The notes under the pieces were generated by a model. That model saw only the letters and a list, made by a program, of their open reading frames with translations. It ran no database searches and had not been told where the DNA came from. This document shows, in pieces, positions 10,546 through 18,902 of a stretch of DNA of 64,000 bases. Within the stretch, counting starts at the first letter, position 1. Each line of letters begins with the position of its first letter. Made by a program: the position numbers and the translations under genes. The stretch is from Selenihalanaerobacter shriftii (GTDB lineage: Bacteria > Bacillota > Halanaerobiia > Halobacteroidales > Acetohalobiaceae): positions 93,431 to 157,430 of the forward strand of contig NZ_FUWM01000007.1 of the NCBI RefSeq assembly GCF_900167185.1. Direction: 5' to 3'.

Positions 10546-11627
10546 GAAATCTTCTCCCCCGTTTTATCTCTTTTTTTAGCTAATAGATCAATAAATGCTT
10601 CTAAACGCGTATTAACCCCTGCCTTTCCTGTTTTCTCATCTAAAAATAGAGTTAAAAAAGGAATATTCCTGTCTTTACTAACCTGAGGCAAAATACTTTT
10701 GGCTACAATCTCCGGAATACAAGTAAATGGGGCTAACTGAATTACTCCATCAAAATCATTTTGAGCATATAAGATAGTATTCCCCACTGAATCTTGCCCA
10801 TGACCACCTACTAACTGATCTAAGTAAGGCTTAGCAGCTTTAACCACTTCATCTTCTCCTGGCATAAAGAAAGTATGATCTTTAGTCCATCCAGTTAAAT
10901 AAATTGAACGATCTACTTCAACTCCCATCTCACCTAAAGTCTTTTCAATCTCTAGATTAGCAAACGGCTCTAAAACAACATATATCTCTCCAATAATGCC
11001 TATTTTCAAAGGATCATAATTATGATCTTGAGGAACATCATTTAATAATTGCAAACTCTTCTCTTTAGCATTTTTAATATCTTTTTTAGTGTTAGCGGCT
11101 GTAAGGACTCTTTTAACCTTAGCAAATGCTTTAGTCGTGTCCCCTTTTTTTAGCTCTCGGGGACGAACTTTATGACTTAACCGTTCTACCTCATCTAAAA
11201 CCATTAACCTATACCATTCCTTCTTGATTAACTTAAATATTTGCCACCAAGACAAATGTGGTCCAGCAACTTTTCGAATATTATTAAAGAAACCTTTAAA
11301 GCTATCAGTCAAGGCCTCAAAGACTACCATTTCAAATTCATATCCTAAATCTTTCAAGATTTTTTCTTGTAATTGAGCATAATGTCCAGCTCTACATGGC
11401 CCTCTACCACCAGAAGTTATTATTAAATTAGCCCCTTCTGCTAATGACTCTATATAAGTTCCTAACAATATTTTAAAAGGTACACAAGCAAATTCTGGTG
11501 CATATTTAGCACCTAAACTTAATGTCTTTTTGCTAGGCTGTTTAACAATAACTTCATGTCCTAGTTCTTCCATGATAGATTTAAAAACAATATTAGATGT
11601 CCCCATATAAGGAAAAGTTACCTGCAT
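10542..11627 (-). CDS. 2-hydroxyacyl-CoA dehydratase-like (HgdB/DUF2229-related) protein, copy 2
   Basis: 361 residues, clearly paralogous to the protein at 8424-9509. It shares the opening VTFPYMG, SLGAKYAPEFACVPFK, GGRGPCRAGH, APFTCIPE and TRLEAFIDLL. The three conserved cysteines are all retained. It overlaps both neighbours (10 bp with the upstream gene, 4 bp with the activase), so the proteins are probably made in fixed ratio and form a complex. AAGGAGGG precedes the ATG. Role inferred: electron-accepting partner of the activase on an unknown substrate. Confidence 0.8.
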   Translation of the reverse strand: MQVTFPYMGTSNIVFKSIMEELGHEVIVKQPSKKTLSLGAKYAPEFACVPFKILLGTYIESLAEGANLIITSGGRGPCRAGHYAQLQEKILKDLGYEFEMVVFEALTDSFKGFFNNIRKVAGPHLSWWQIFKLIKKEWYRLMVLDEVERLSHKVRPRELKKGDTTKAFAKVKRVLTAANTKKDIKNAKEKSLQLLNDVPQDHNYDPLKIGIIGEIYVVLEPFANLEIEKTLGEMGVEVDRSIYLTGWTKDHTFFMPGEDEVVKAAKPYLDQLVGGHGQDSVGNTILYAQNDFDGVIQLAPFTCIPEIVAKSILPQVSKDRNIPFLTLFLDEKTGKAGVNTRLEAFIDLLAKKRDKTGEKIS

Positions 11628-12607
11628 TGCCGCTCCCTCCTTAGCTTTAACATATCTACAAATGCTTCTAATCTAGTGACTAACCCTGCTTCACCAGTAT
11701 GTTCATCAATAGTTAAAGTCATAAAAGCTATATCTTCTCTATCTTTAGCAGCTAATTGTAATAATTTATTTACCATGAAATCTGGACCACATCCAAAAGC
11801 TGTTATGTGAATCAAACCATCTATCTCCCCAGTTTCATAATAATGATATCCTGCTTTAACTATTTGATCACTAAATGTCCAAAAGAGTGGCTTCTTTAAT
11901 TTATGACCTTGCTTATCTAACTGATCTTTAGTTAACATATCAGCTGTAACTACTTCTAATCCAAATTCTCTTAACTTTTGTATCATTCCAACTGAAACAT
12001 ATGGATCATAAAGAATATACGGATAACCTAACACTGCTACTTTCAGTAAGTCTTTATTAGGTTTAAAGTCTAAATTTACATCATCTCCCTTTAATTTCTG
12101 CATTGCCTCTATAAATGTATACCCTTGCTTTAATAAACGATTAAACCTAGCAAAATAATCCTTTGCCTCTTTAAATGCTAAATAAATTTTTAAAGGGTTC
12201 TTAGTTAATAATGATCCTACCCGATAGATAACCTTAAATAATTCAAACTCACTTTCTCTTAAGTCTACCCTTGGCGCAATTATTTCAGGTAGATCATCTA
12301 AACTATTTTCAATCATATCTGGTAACCCTAAAAATTTAGGACAATAAACTTGCTTACCGTTAGTACTAACTAACCTTGGAATAAAAATATATTCAGCTCT
12401 ATCTTTCAAATCTAAAACATGACCATGAAATAACTTAATAGGAACACATGCATCATTAACAGTCTTCTTAACCCCATCATCAATTATATTTCGAGAGGTA
12501 TTCTTGGATGGAATTACCTCTGCTCCTAATTCAGTAAAGAATTTCTCCCACAAAGGATAATAAGCATAATAAGATAGTGTTTTAGGAACCCCAATTTTAA
12601 CTACCAT
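11618..12607 (-). CDS. DUF2229 / acyl-CoA dehydratase activase-related protein, copy 1
   Basis: 329 residues from ATG 12607, chosen because GGAG lies 8 nt upstream; a GTG at 12616 overlaps the SD. It begins KIGVPKTLSYYAYYPLW, typical of the N-terminal region of DUF2229 proteins. It has cysteines in DACVPIK, VYCPKF and FGCGPD and the shared tail TRLEAFVDML. In other Firmicutes these modules are often fused in one long polypeptide with the activase; here they are separate genes. First gene of the operon. Substrate unknown. Confidence 0.8.
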   Translation of the reverse strand: MVVKIGVPKTLSYYAYYPLWEKFFTELGAEVIPSKNTSRNIIDDGVKKTVNDACVPIKLFHGHVLDLKDRAEYIFIPRLVSTNGKQVYCPKFLGLPDMIENSLDDLPEIIAPRVDLRESEFELFKVIYRVGSLLTKNPLKIYLAFKEAKDYFARFNRLLKQGYTFIEAMQKLKGDDVNLDFKPNKDLLKVAVLGYPYILYDPYVSVGMIQKLREFGLEVVTADMLTKDQLDKQGHKLKKPLFWTFSDQIVKAGYHYYETGEIDGLIHITAFGCGPDFMVNKLLQLAAKDREDIAFMTLTIDEHTGEAGLVTRLEAFVDMLKLRRERQCR

Positions 12608-12761
12608 CTCTACCACTCCACTTCCTACTAGATTAATTAAATATAATTAATACACGATTTACTCTCTTTACATATTATTACTCATTAACTATATAATATA
12701 TTTTTCGTTATTAATTATCAAGCTTCCTGCCTAATTAAATGAATAATTTTAACTCTAAAAT

Positions 12762-12797
12762 AGAAAATATGCAAGCATCTATAATAGATACTCGCAT
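12762..12797 (-). terminator. Terminator downstream of glnA
   Basis: On the minus strand a 14-bp stem around 12769-12797 pairs completely if two G-U pairs are allowed, followed by ATATTTTCTATTTT. It lies about 70 bp past the glnA stop, beyond the tandem repeat. Confidence 0.65.
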
Positions 12798-12822
12798 ATA
12801 ACTTTAATTATATCTCTGAATT

Positions 12823-12879
12823 TTATTTAGAAAGCTTCTAATTCTTTAGAAAGTTTCTAATTTTTTAGAAAGTCTCTAA
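12823..12879 (-). repeat. Three tandem 19-bp copies of the glnA 3' end
   Basis: On the minus strand TTAGARRCTTTCTAAAxAA is repeated three times head to tail (12861-12879, 12842-12860, 12823-12841). The first copy encodes the last residues Leu-Glu-Thr-Phe and the stop of glnA; the other two repeat the same codons and stop in the 3' untranslated region. Confidence 0.85.
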
Positions 12880-14196
12880 ATATTGATCTAACTCCCATTG
12901 ATGAACTTGAGTCTTATAAACATTCCATTCTATTGTCTTAGCTTTAACAAAATGATTATAAGTATGATCTCCTAAAGCAGATTTAATCACTTCATTCTGT
13001 TGTAATTCAGTGATTGCTTCCGTTAAATCACCTGGTAGACTTTCAATTCCTGCATCCTTCCTCTCAGATGCAGTCATATCATAGATATTATCAAGCGCTT
13101 CTTTACCGGGATCAATCTTATTCTTGATTCCATCTAATCCTGCCTTTAACATAACAGCCATAGCTAAATATGGATTTGCAGCCGGATCAGGGTTTCTAAG
13201 CTCTACTCTTGTCCCAATACCTCTAGAAGCTGGAATTCTAACTAAAGCACTTCTATTAGCACCCGACCAAGAGATATAAACTGGCGCTTCATAACCTGGT
13301 ACTAACCTCTTATAAGAGTTAACCGTAGGATTAGTAATTGCCGCAATAGCTTTAGCATGCTTTAACAAACCACCAATGTAATAATAAGCTATTTCACTTA
13401 ATCCACGTTCATCTTCTGGATCATAGAATGCATTTTCACCATCTTGAAATAGTGATTGATTAACATGCATACCTGAACCATTCTCTCCAAAGATAGGTTT
13501 TGGCATAAAAGTGGCATGTAAACCATGATCTTTTGCAATAGCTTTAGTTACAAATTTAAATGTAGCTATATTATCAGCTGTTCTTAATGCATCAGCATAC
13601 TTAAAGTCAATTTCATGCTGTCCAGGTGCTACTTCATGATGTGAAGCCTCTACTTCAAACCCCATAGCATCTAATGCTAAAGAAATATCTCTTCTTGTAT
13701 TATGGCCTAAATCTACTGGTGATAAATCAAAGTAACCGCCTTTATCATTAGTTTTAGTAGTTGGCTCACCATTCTCATCAGTTTCAAATAAGAAAAACTC
13801 AGGTTCAGGGCCAGCAAACATTTCATAGCCTAATTCTTCAGCCTCTTCGATTACTTTCTTTAAAATATTTCTTGGTCCACCTGAAAACGGTTCTCCATCA
13901 GCAGTATAAACATCACAAATTAATCTTGCTACTGAACCATCATCTTGTGGTCTCCAAGGAAAGATTGTAAATGTTTCGTAATCAGGTTTTAAATACATAT
14001 CAGACTCTTGGATTCTAGTAAACCCTTCAATAGAGGAACCATCAAACATTATTTCGCCATCCAAAGCATCCTCTAACTGTTCTATTGTAATAGCAACATT
14101 CTTCGTAATTCCTAAAATATCAGTAAACTGTAATCTAATAAACTTAACATTCAATTCTTCTGATTTCTGTAAAATTTCTTCCTTAGTTAATGACAT
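12865..14196 (-). CDS. glnA: Glutamine synthetase, type I (alpha)
   Basis: ATP-dependent condensation of ammonium and glutamate, the entry of nitrogen into metabolism. The 443-residue length and absence of the adenylylation insert place it in the GSI-alpha group of Firmicutes, controlled by feedback and GlnR/TnrA rather than adenylylation. Visible signatures are [10 protein letters not shown], the metal ligands in [23 protein letters not shown], the ATP site [12 protein letters not shown] and the glutamate site [19 protein letters not shown] precedes the ATG. Upstream lie a strong promoter and a GlnR-type box; downstream, a tandem duplication of its own 3' end. Confidence 0.97.
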   Translation of the reverse strand: MSLTKEEILQKSEELNVKFIRLQFTDILGITKNVAITIEQLEDALDGEIMFDGSSIEGFTRIQESDMYLKPDYETFTIFPWRPQDDGSVARLICDVYTADGEPFSGGPRNILKKVIEEAEELGYEMFAGPEPEFFLFETDENGEPTTKTNDKGGYFDLSPVDLGHNTRRDISLALDAMGFEVEASHHEVAPGQHEIDFKYADALRTADNIATFKFVTKAIAKDHGLHATFMPKPIFGENGSGMHVNQSLFQDGENAFYDPEDERGLSEIAYYYIGGLLKHAKAIAAITNPTVNSYKRLVPGYEAPVYISWSGANRSALVRIPASRGIGTRVELRNPDPAANPYLAMAVMLKAGLDGIKNKIDPGKEALDNIYDMTASERKDAGIESLPGDLTEAITELQQNEVIKSALGDHTYNHFVKAKTIEWNVYKTQVHQWELDQYLETF

Positions 14197-14264
14197 ATTC
14201 TTCTTACCTCCTAATTATCTTCATTCTCACCTTTTTAAATATAATCACTAAATTCTTCTTTTCA

Positions 14265-14293
14265 ATTGTAACAAACATCGAATTGTATGTCAA
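14265..14293 (-). promoter_or_regulatory. Sigma-A promoter of glnA
   Basis: Minus strand TTGACA (14288-14293), 17-bp spacer, TACAAT (14265-14270). It is the closest match to consensus seen in the window. Confidence 0.8.
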
Positions 14294-14298
14294 GTTAA

Positions 14299-14315
14299 TG
14301 TCAGGTTATTTAACA
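14299..14315 (-). promoter_or_regulatory. GlnR/TnrA-type operator upstream of glnA
   Basis: TGTTA-N7-TGACA on the minus strand matches the consensus TGTNA-N7-TNACA exactly. It lies 5 bp upstream of the -35 hexamer, centred near -49, comparable to GlnR sites on other Firmicute glnA promoters. Confidence 0.7.
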
Positions 14316-14321
14316 CTTATT

Positions 14322-15221
14322 TTACATGCTTTTGAATGAATCAACTATCATAGGTGCTAAATCAGTTAAATCAAAAATAGATTTCCTTATTTCTTCTTTA
14401 AAATCCCCAATAAGAATAGTTGGCACTCTATTTTTAGTATGAGTCTTAGAACTAATATCCTCAATATTTCCATGATCACTTGTTAACACCAATAAAGTAG
14501 TATTCCAATCTAAGCGTTTAAATAAATTCAACAAAAACTCATCTAAATCTTCAATAACTTGTATTGATTCTTCTAGATCCTGCTTATGACCTACAATATC
14601 TGATCGAAAGTATTCAAATAGAATAAAATCATATTCTTTAGTAGCATTAACCAGTCTAGAAGCTGACTCCCTTGGAGTAACCTTAGGTAAATCGTAACCT
14701 TTATTTATTAATATCTGTTGAGTAAGATCATGATATAATGATTCCCCAGACAATAAATTTTCCACGTTATTAAACCTTACTCCTCCAGCCATGGCTGCCA
14801 ATGTAGTCGCTGAATGATATCTTGTCTTTTCAAAATAATCGTTAGTATAAGTATTAATAAAATGGGTCTTTAGACCCATTTTATTAATCTTTTTAAATAT
14901 ACTTTCCTCTTTAATAATCTTTTGTAAAGTAGGAGTGGGAAAACCACTAATATGTCTCCCTAGCTTTTGGGCAGCATTAACTCCTGTAAAAATAGCTGTC
15001 TGTCCAGTAGCACTTTGTGGTAATCCATCAACACCCAAAGAAGCATCTGTAGGAATTAAGGTAGCTATTTCTGAATTATGATTTCCTATCTCTTTAGTTA
15101 AATCAAAACCACCTAATATACGATTCAAACCTGGTGTGTTTGCAGCAACTAGTGGATTAAATTTACTAGAGTTTTGACCTAAACCTAGTCCATCAATAAA
15201 TATCATAATTATTTTGGTCAT
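14322..15221 (-). CDS. Alkaline-phosphatase-superfamily metalloenzyme (phosphomutase-like)
   Basis: 299 residues with the two-metal core of phosphopentomutase and cofactor-independent phosphoglycerate mutase. An aspartate metal ligand in FIDGLG comes near the N-terminus, the nucleophile region is SATGQTAIFTG, and further ligands lie in DIVGHKQD and TSDHGNIED. It is shorter than iPGM (about 510) and lacks its transferase insertion, so it is a stand-alone metalloenzyme-domain protein. The substrate is unknown; phosphomutase or phosphodiesterase activity is inferred from the fold. SD AAAGGAG precedes the ATG. Confidence 0.8.
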   Translation of the reverse strand: MTKIIMIFIDGLGLGQNSSKFNPLVAANTPGLNRILGGFDLTKEIGNHNSEIATLIPTDASLGVDGLPQSATGQTAIFTGVNAAQKLGRHISGFPTPTLQKIIKEESIFKKINKMGLKTHFINTYTNDYFEKTRYHSATTLAAMAGGVRFNNVENLLSGESLYHDLTQQILINKGYDLPKVTPRESASRLVNATKEYDFILFEYFRSDIVGHKQDLEESIQVIEDLDEFLLNLFKRLDWNTTLLVLTSDHGNIEDISSKTHTKNRVPTILIGDFKEEIRKSIFDLTDLAPMIVDSFKSM

Positions 15222-15304
15222 AATTTTAACTCCTTTTTAGTATTATTTCCTAAAAAACTACTTTGTATTTTGATTTAGTTTAATAATTTTAACTTACTTG
15301 CATA

Positions 15305-15336
15305 TTAAAAAAGACAAATGGCAGCCCATTTGTCTT
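15305..15336 (-). terminator. Terminator of the NarL-type regulator operon
   Basis: Perfect 11-bp stem AAGACAAATGG/CCATTTGTCTT with a 4-nt loop and a following T run on the minus strand, 20 bp past the regulator stop. Confidence 0.85.
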
Positions 15337-15356
15337 ACATCAAATTCTATTTATAT

Positions 15357-16022
15357 CTAAATCCCTAACTGTTTATGTAATTTCTCCTTCATTCTTTTCC
15401 TAGTAATATAAGTTGCAGCCTCTACTCGATTATTCAAATCTAATTTTCTTAAAATATTACTTACATAATTTCTAACTGTCTTTTCAGCTAAATGAATTCT
15501 CTGGGCAATTTCTCGATTTGTTAAACCTTCTGCTAAAAAATTAAGAACTGCTTCTTCTCTATCAGTTAACTTATTCTCTTTCTCTAATTCATCCTCCGAG
15601 TGTCTCATATGTTCTAAAACCTTTTGAGTAATTCTAGAATCTAATAATGATTCTCCTTGACTAACCGCTTCTATTGCTTCTATTAATTCTTGACTATTTA
15701 TTTCTTTTAATATATAACCACTAGCACCAGCCATAATAGATTTAACTATAGCCTCGTCTTCTGCATAAGAACTTAACATTACAACTTTAATATTAGGATG
15801 ATTATTACAGATCTCCCGACAGGCATCAACCCCATTACCTGATGGCATTCTAATATCCATCAGTACCACATTAGGTTCATGCTGTGCTGCCTTCTTAACA
15901 GCTTCATCAGCAGAACCGGCTTGAGCAACAACTTCAAACTCTGCTTTCCGCTCCAGTAAAACAGCTAAACCAGTTCTCACTACTTCATGATCATCAACTA
16001 GCATTATTTTTACTGCAGACAT
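15357..16022 (-). CDS. NarL/FixJ-family response regulator
   Basis: 221 residues: receiver domain (acidic pocket VDDHE, phospho-acceptor Asp in LMDIRMP, conserved Lys in ILKEINS) and a C-terminal LuxR-type helix-turn-helix (LTDREEAVLNFLAEGLTNREIA). Such regulators bind DNA as dimers after phosphorylation. Its gene starts inside the 3' end of the kinase gene (29-bp overlap), so the two form a cognate pair. The signal and targets are not evident. SD AGGTGA precedes the ATG. Confidence 0.93.
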   Translation of the reverse strand: MSAVKIMLVDDHEVVRTGLAVLLERKAEFEVVAQAGSADEAVKKAAQHEPNVVLMDIRMPSGNGVDACREICNNHPNIKVVMLSSYAEDEAIVKSIMAGASGYILKEINSQELIEAIEAVSQGESLLDSRITQKVLEHMRHSEDELEKENKLTDREEAVLNFLAEGLTNREIAQRIHLAEKTVRNYVSNILRKLDLNNRVEAATYITRKRMKEKLHKQLGI

Positions 16023-17442
16023 TTTTTATCACCTCATAAGGAATTTTGATTATCAATTCTGTTCCTTCTTCTTTAAGTGAATCTAATATAAATTCACCAT
16101 CTAATGCTTTAACTCTTTCTTCTATATTTTTTAAGCCTTGTTGTTTCCCAGATTTACCATTAATATTTTCTTGATTAAACCCAATTCCATTATCCGTTAA
16201 TTTGATTATTAGTCCATTATTTTCGTAAACCTTTAAAGAAAGCTTATTCGCTTGTGAATGTTTCTTAATATTATTTAAACCTTCTTGTAAAATATGATAA
16301 ATATTATCCAATGGTTGCGGGAAGAGCTTGGTCTCTTTAGAAAGATTATATTCAAAATGAATTTCTATATCATTCGAATCAAAATTAGCCAATATATCTT
16401 TTAATAGTTCATAAAATAATCCTTCTTTTAAAATTTTAGGCTTTAAATCCATAATATACTTCCTAAGTTCACCAATAATAGAATTTAAATCACTTATTCT
16501 ATCATTAATTCTCTGTTTAGCCTTAGGAGGATTCTCCTCAATCAAATATGAAATATGTTCTAACCCTAAACCTACCCCGTAAATTGATTGAATAATCCCG
16601 TCATGTAAATTTCTACAAATCCTCTGTCTATCTTTTAAGACTGCCTTTTCCTTCTTAAGTTTTTCTAATATATGATAGTATTCTAAATTATAAATTTCTA
16701 AAATCCCTATTAGAAAATATGTCATCCCTAATCCTATGATAGTTCTAAATATCTGCACTGGTAAGTTAAATGTAGCAAGAAAAGTATCATTATTAACATA
16801 TTTAGATAAAAAACATATACCTTCTGGTACTATTAAACCAGCTACTACTCCATATAACCCCATTAGAGCTATAAAGCCATAAAGTTTATTCAATATTTTA
16901 CCCTTATGCAAAGCCTTTAGCTCAGATTTCTGCAAAACCAAGGCATAACAAGTTATAATTGTACCTGGCAAGGCTAATAAATATCTAGCCCATATATCTC
17001 CAAAACTTGAGCAAGAATTCACATTCATAGTTAATAATTCAGATTCAAAATGAGCATATAGTATCATCCAAAATAGCAATAAAATCCAAGGAATAGTTAA
17101 TAGTCTCCTAGATTTTTGTTTAGTTTTTACAAATAAATGTACTCCAAAATAGAAAAGAAAAACATATGAAAAAGCCTCCATAAATAATCTTAAAATATGC
17201 ATTTTATTAATAATACTTGTTGAAAGACTATCTGCTTGCAGAGGGATAAAAATATATCCCCATTCATAAATCCCATGCAAGATCCCAAAACCAGCTAAGA
17301 AGATAAGACTATTAGCTAATCTAAAATCGCTATTAGTTCTATTTTTAAGTAAAATAGTAAACCCTAACATAAAAAAGACTAAACCATAAATAAAATAAAT
17401 TAAATTCATATTTTCTCTTAATAAATTTTGTATTAATTCCAT
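15994..17442 (-). CDS. Membrane sensor histidine kinase, NarX/LiaS type (HisKA_3)
   Basis: 482 residues. The first 240 or so contain about seven hydrophobic segments. A coiled linker (LEKLKKEKAVLKDRQRICR), the dimerisation/phospho-acceptor box NLHDGIIQSIYG and the HATPase region (EGLNNIKKHSQA, TDNGIGF, GLKNIEERV) follow. The multi-helix N-terminus without an extracytoplasmic domain suggests sensing within or at the membrane. Start ATG 17442 behind GGAAGGGAA. Overlapping regulator gene downstream is its partner. Confidence 0.9.
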   Translation of the reverse strand: MELIQNLLRENMNLIYFIYGLVFFMLGFTILLKNRTNSDFRLANSLIFLAGFGILHGIYEWGYIFIPLQADSLSTSIINKMHILRLFMEAFSYVFLFYFGVHLFVKTKQKSRRLLTIPWILLLFWMILYAHFESELLTMNVNSCSSFGDIWARYLLALPGTIITCYALVLQKSELKALHKGKILNKLYGFIALMGLYGVVAGLIVPEGICFLSKYVNNDTFLATFNLPVQIFRTIIGLGMTYFLIGILEIYNLEYYHILEKLKKEKAVLKDRQRICRNLHDGIIQSIYGVGLGLEHISYLIEENPPKAKQRINDRISDLNSIIGELRKYIMDLKPKILKEGLFYELLKDILANFDSNDIEIHFEYNLSKETKLFPQPLDNIYHILQEGLNNIKKHSQANKLSLKVYENNGLIIKLTDNGIGFNQENINGKSGKQQGLKNIEERVKALDGEFILDSLKEEGTELIIKIPYEVIKNVCSKNNAS

Positions 17443-17517
17443 TAAAGGGTATTTCCCTTCCTAATATTATTAAAAATTCTAATATTAAATTCCTAAAATA
17501 AAAACTTACTGTTATTA

Positions 17518-17539
17518 GCTTGTTTTCTAGATAACAAGC
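17518..17539. repeat. Inverted repeat in the divergent kinase/17647 intergenic region
   Basis: GCTTGTT, 8-nt spacer, AACAAGC, lying between two divergently transcribed genes. It is a possible operator; no further support. Confidence 0.3.
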
Positions 17540-17646
17540 GTAAAATCCTGCAAAACGCTTTAATATTAAAAGTAAAATTCCGGGAAATAAAGGAACTATT
17601 TTTTCAATCAAGAAATAAAGAAAGAAAAGGAAGGGAGATGAATTAA

Positions 17647-17988
17647 TTGAAAAAGAACCTAACTAACTTATTAATCTTTATCTGTGTAATTCTAGCTATT
17701 TTAGGAATAAGCTATAAACTAAATAAAATAAACAATAAACAGATTAAAAATCCTGGTTTACAAATTACTATTGAAGGCGGAGGTAAAATAATTAAAAATA
17801 ATATAAAAGAATTGATAATTTTTAAAGATAAAGGGGGAGAATTAGAATATTTACAGATAAAAGATCTTGAAAATAAAGAAGAAGAAGTCTATAACTTCGA
17901 TAGAATCATTAATTTGAATTATGGACCTAAAATTAAACAAAAAATTAAGTTTAAGCCTTTATCACAGCTACAATCTGAAGTTAAGTAA
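17647..17988 (+). CDS. Hypothetical membrane-anchored protein
   Basis: 113 residues starting at TTG 17647 behind AAGGGAG; the nearby ATG at 17638 hits a stop after two codons. One N-terminal transmembrane helix (LLIFICVILAILGISY) is followed by a lysine-rich, beta-prone extracytoplasmic part with LQITIEGGGKIIKNN and LIIFKDKGGELEYLQI. No family recognised. It is transcribed divergently from the kinase operon and could be a target of it, but nothing in the sequence proves that. Confidence 0.65.
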   Translation: MKKNLTNLLIFICVILAILGISYKLNKINNKQIKNPGLQITIEGGGKIIKNNIKELIIFKDKGGELEYLQIKDLENKEEEVYNFDRIINLNYGPKIKQKIKFKPLSQLQSEVK

Positions 17989-18044
17989 TTATTCTAATTA
18001 ATTAATTTGCTAACTGCTAAGCAAGAAGCGGAACTATTCACCTA

Positions 18045-18773
18045 TTAAAACTCTGGTACCGGAGGTAAACCTAATTTATGTGAGCTTTTAGCATCTAATT
18101 CTTCTATCTTTCTCTTAACTTTTGGTTCTGCTTCACCCGTTAATATGTAGTGATCCAATTCTTTATAAGTAATACCCAACTCTTCTTCATCAGTCTGGTC
18201 ATCCCATAAACCTGCAGAAGGTGGTTTATTAATTATTTTATCTGGTATCCCCAAATACTTTGCCAATTCTCTAACCTCAGTTTTAACTAGATTTCCTAAT
18301 GGTGCTATATCTACTCCACCGTCACCATGTTTAGTAAAATAACCTATCTTTAATTCACTTCGATTATCAGTACCTACTACTAATCTATTTAATTTTGCAG
18401 CATAATAATAAAGAGTGGTCATTCTTAGTCTAGGTTTAATATTAGCTATAGCCATATTATCCTCTTTCTTACTTTCTTCCACTCCTATTTCTGATAATAA
18501 TACATCAAAAGGTTCATTTAAATTAATAACCTTTACACCAATATTGAATTGATTAGCAACTAATTTAGCATCTTCAGCATCATTTGAATTACTATAACAA
18601 GGTAAGATCAACCCTACAGTATTATTAGGAAATGCTTTTCTACATAGGACTGAAGTTACTGCTGAATCGATTCCTCCACTTAGTCCTATAACTGTTCCTT
18701 GACAACCTGCATTTTCTACTTTCTCTTTTATCCAATGAATTAATCTTTTGCTTAATTTAGCATAATTCCTCAT
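18045..18773 (-). CDS. nadE: NH3-dependent NAD+ synthetase
   Basis: Last step of NAD biosynthesis, amidating nicotinate adenine dinucleotide with ammonia and ATP. The 242-residue length fits the ammonia-dependent form; there is no nitrilase-like glutaminase domain. Motifs are the PP-loop VIGLSGGIDSAVTS, GTDNRSELKIGYFTKHGDGGVDIAPLG and PPSAGLWDDQTDEEELG. AGGAGG precedes the ATG. Monocistronic and divergent from the peptidase gene. Confidence 0.95.
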   Translation of the reverse strand: MRNYAKLSKRLIHWIKEKVENAGCQGTVIGLSGGIDSAVTSVLCRKAFPNNTVGLILPCYSNSNDAEDAKLVANQFNIGVKVINLNEPFDVLLSEIGVEESKKEDNMAIANIKPRLRMTTLYYYAAKLNRLVVGTDNRSELKIGYFTKHGDGGVDIAPLGNLVKTEVRELAKYLGIPDKIINKPPSAGLWDDQTDEEELGITYKELDHYILTGEAEPKVKRKIEELDAKSSHKLGLPPVPEF

Positions 18774-18860
18774 ATGAGAACCTCCTCTTGTTTTCTATTA
18801 TATCACAAATAATTTTAACTTAAAGATAAGAAAATCATTATTTTAATATTCTACCAAATA

Positions 18861-18869
18861 TGGTATACT
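18861..18869 (+). promoter_or_regulatory. Extended -10 promoter element of the M24 peptidase gene
   Basis: TGGTATACT, an extended -10 (TGnTATAAT-like), 34 bp before the start codon. The matching -35 region is poor. Confidence 0.5.
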
Positions 18870-18902
18870 AACCTTAAAATCTCTATCATAGGAGGGAAAA
18901 AT

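Noticed and set aside
12769..12879. T-box or glutamine-type riboswitch at glnA
   Set aside because: The structured region is 3' of glnA and is explained by a terminator plus a tandem repeat.
17345..17611. 88-residue minus-strand frame overlapping the kinase start
   Set aside because: Covers the kinase N-terminus in another frame and extends into the AT-rich divergent region; no SD and no plausible protein features. Treated as a shadow.
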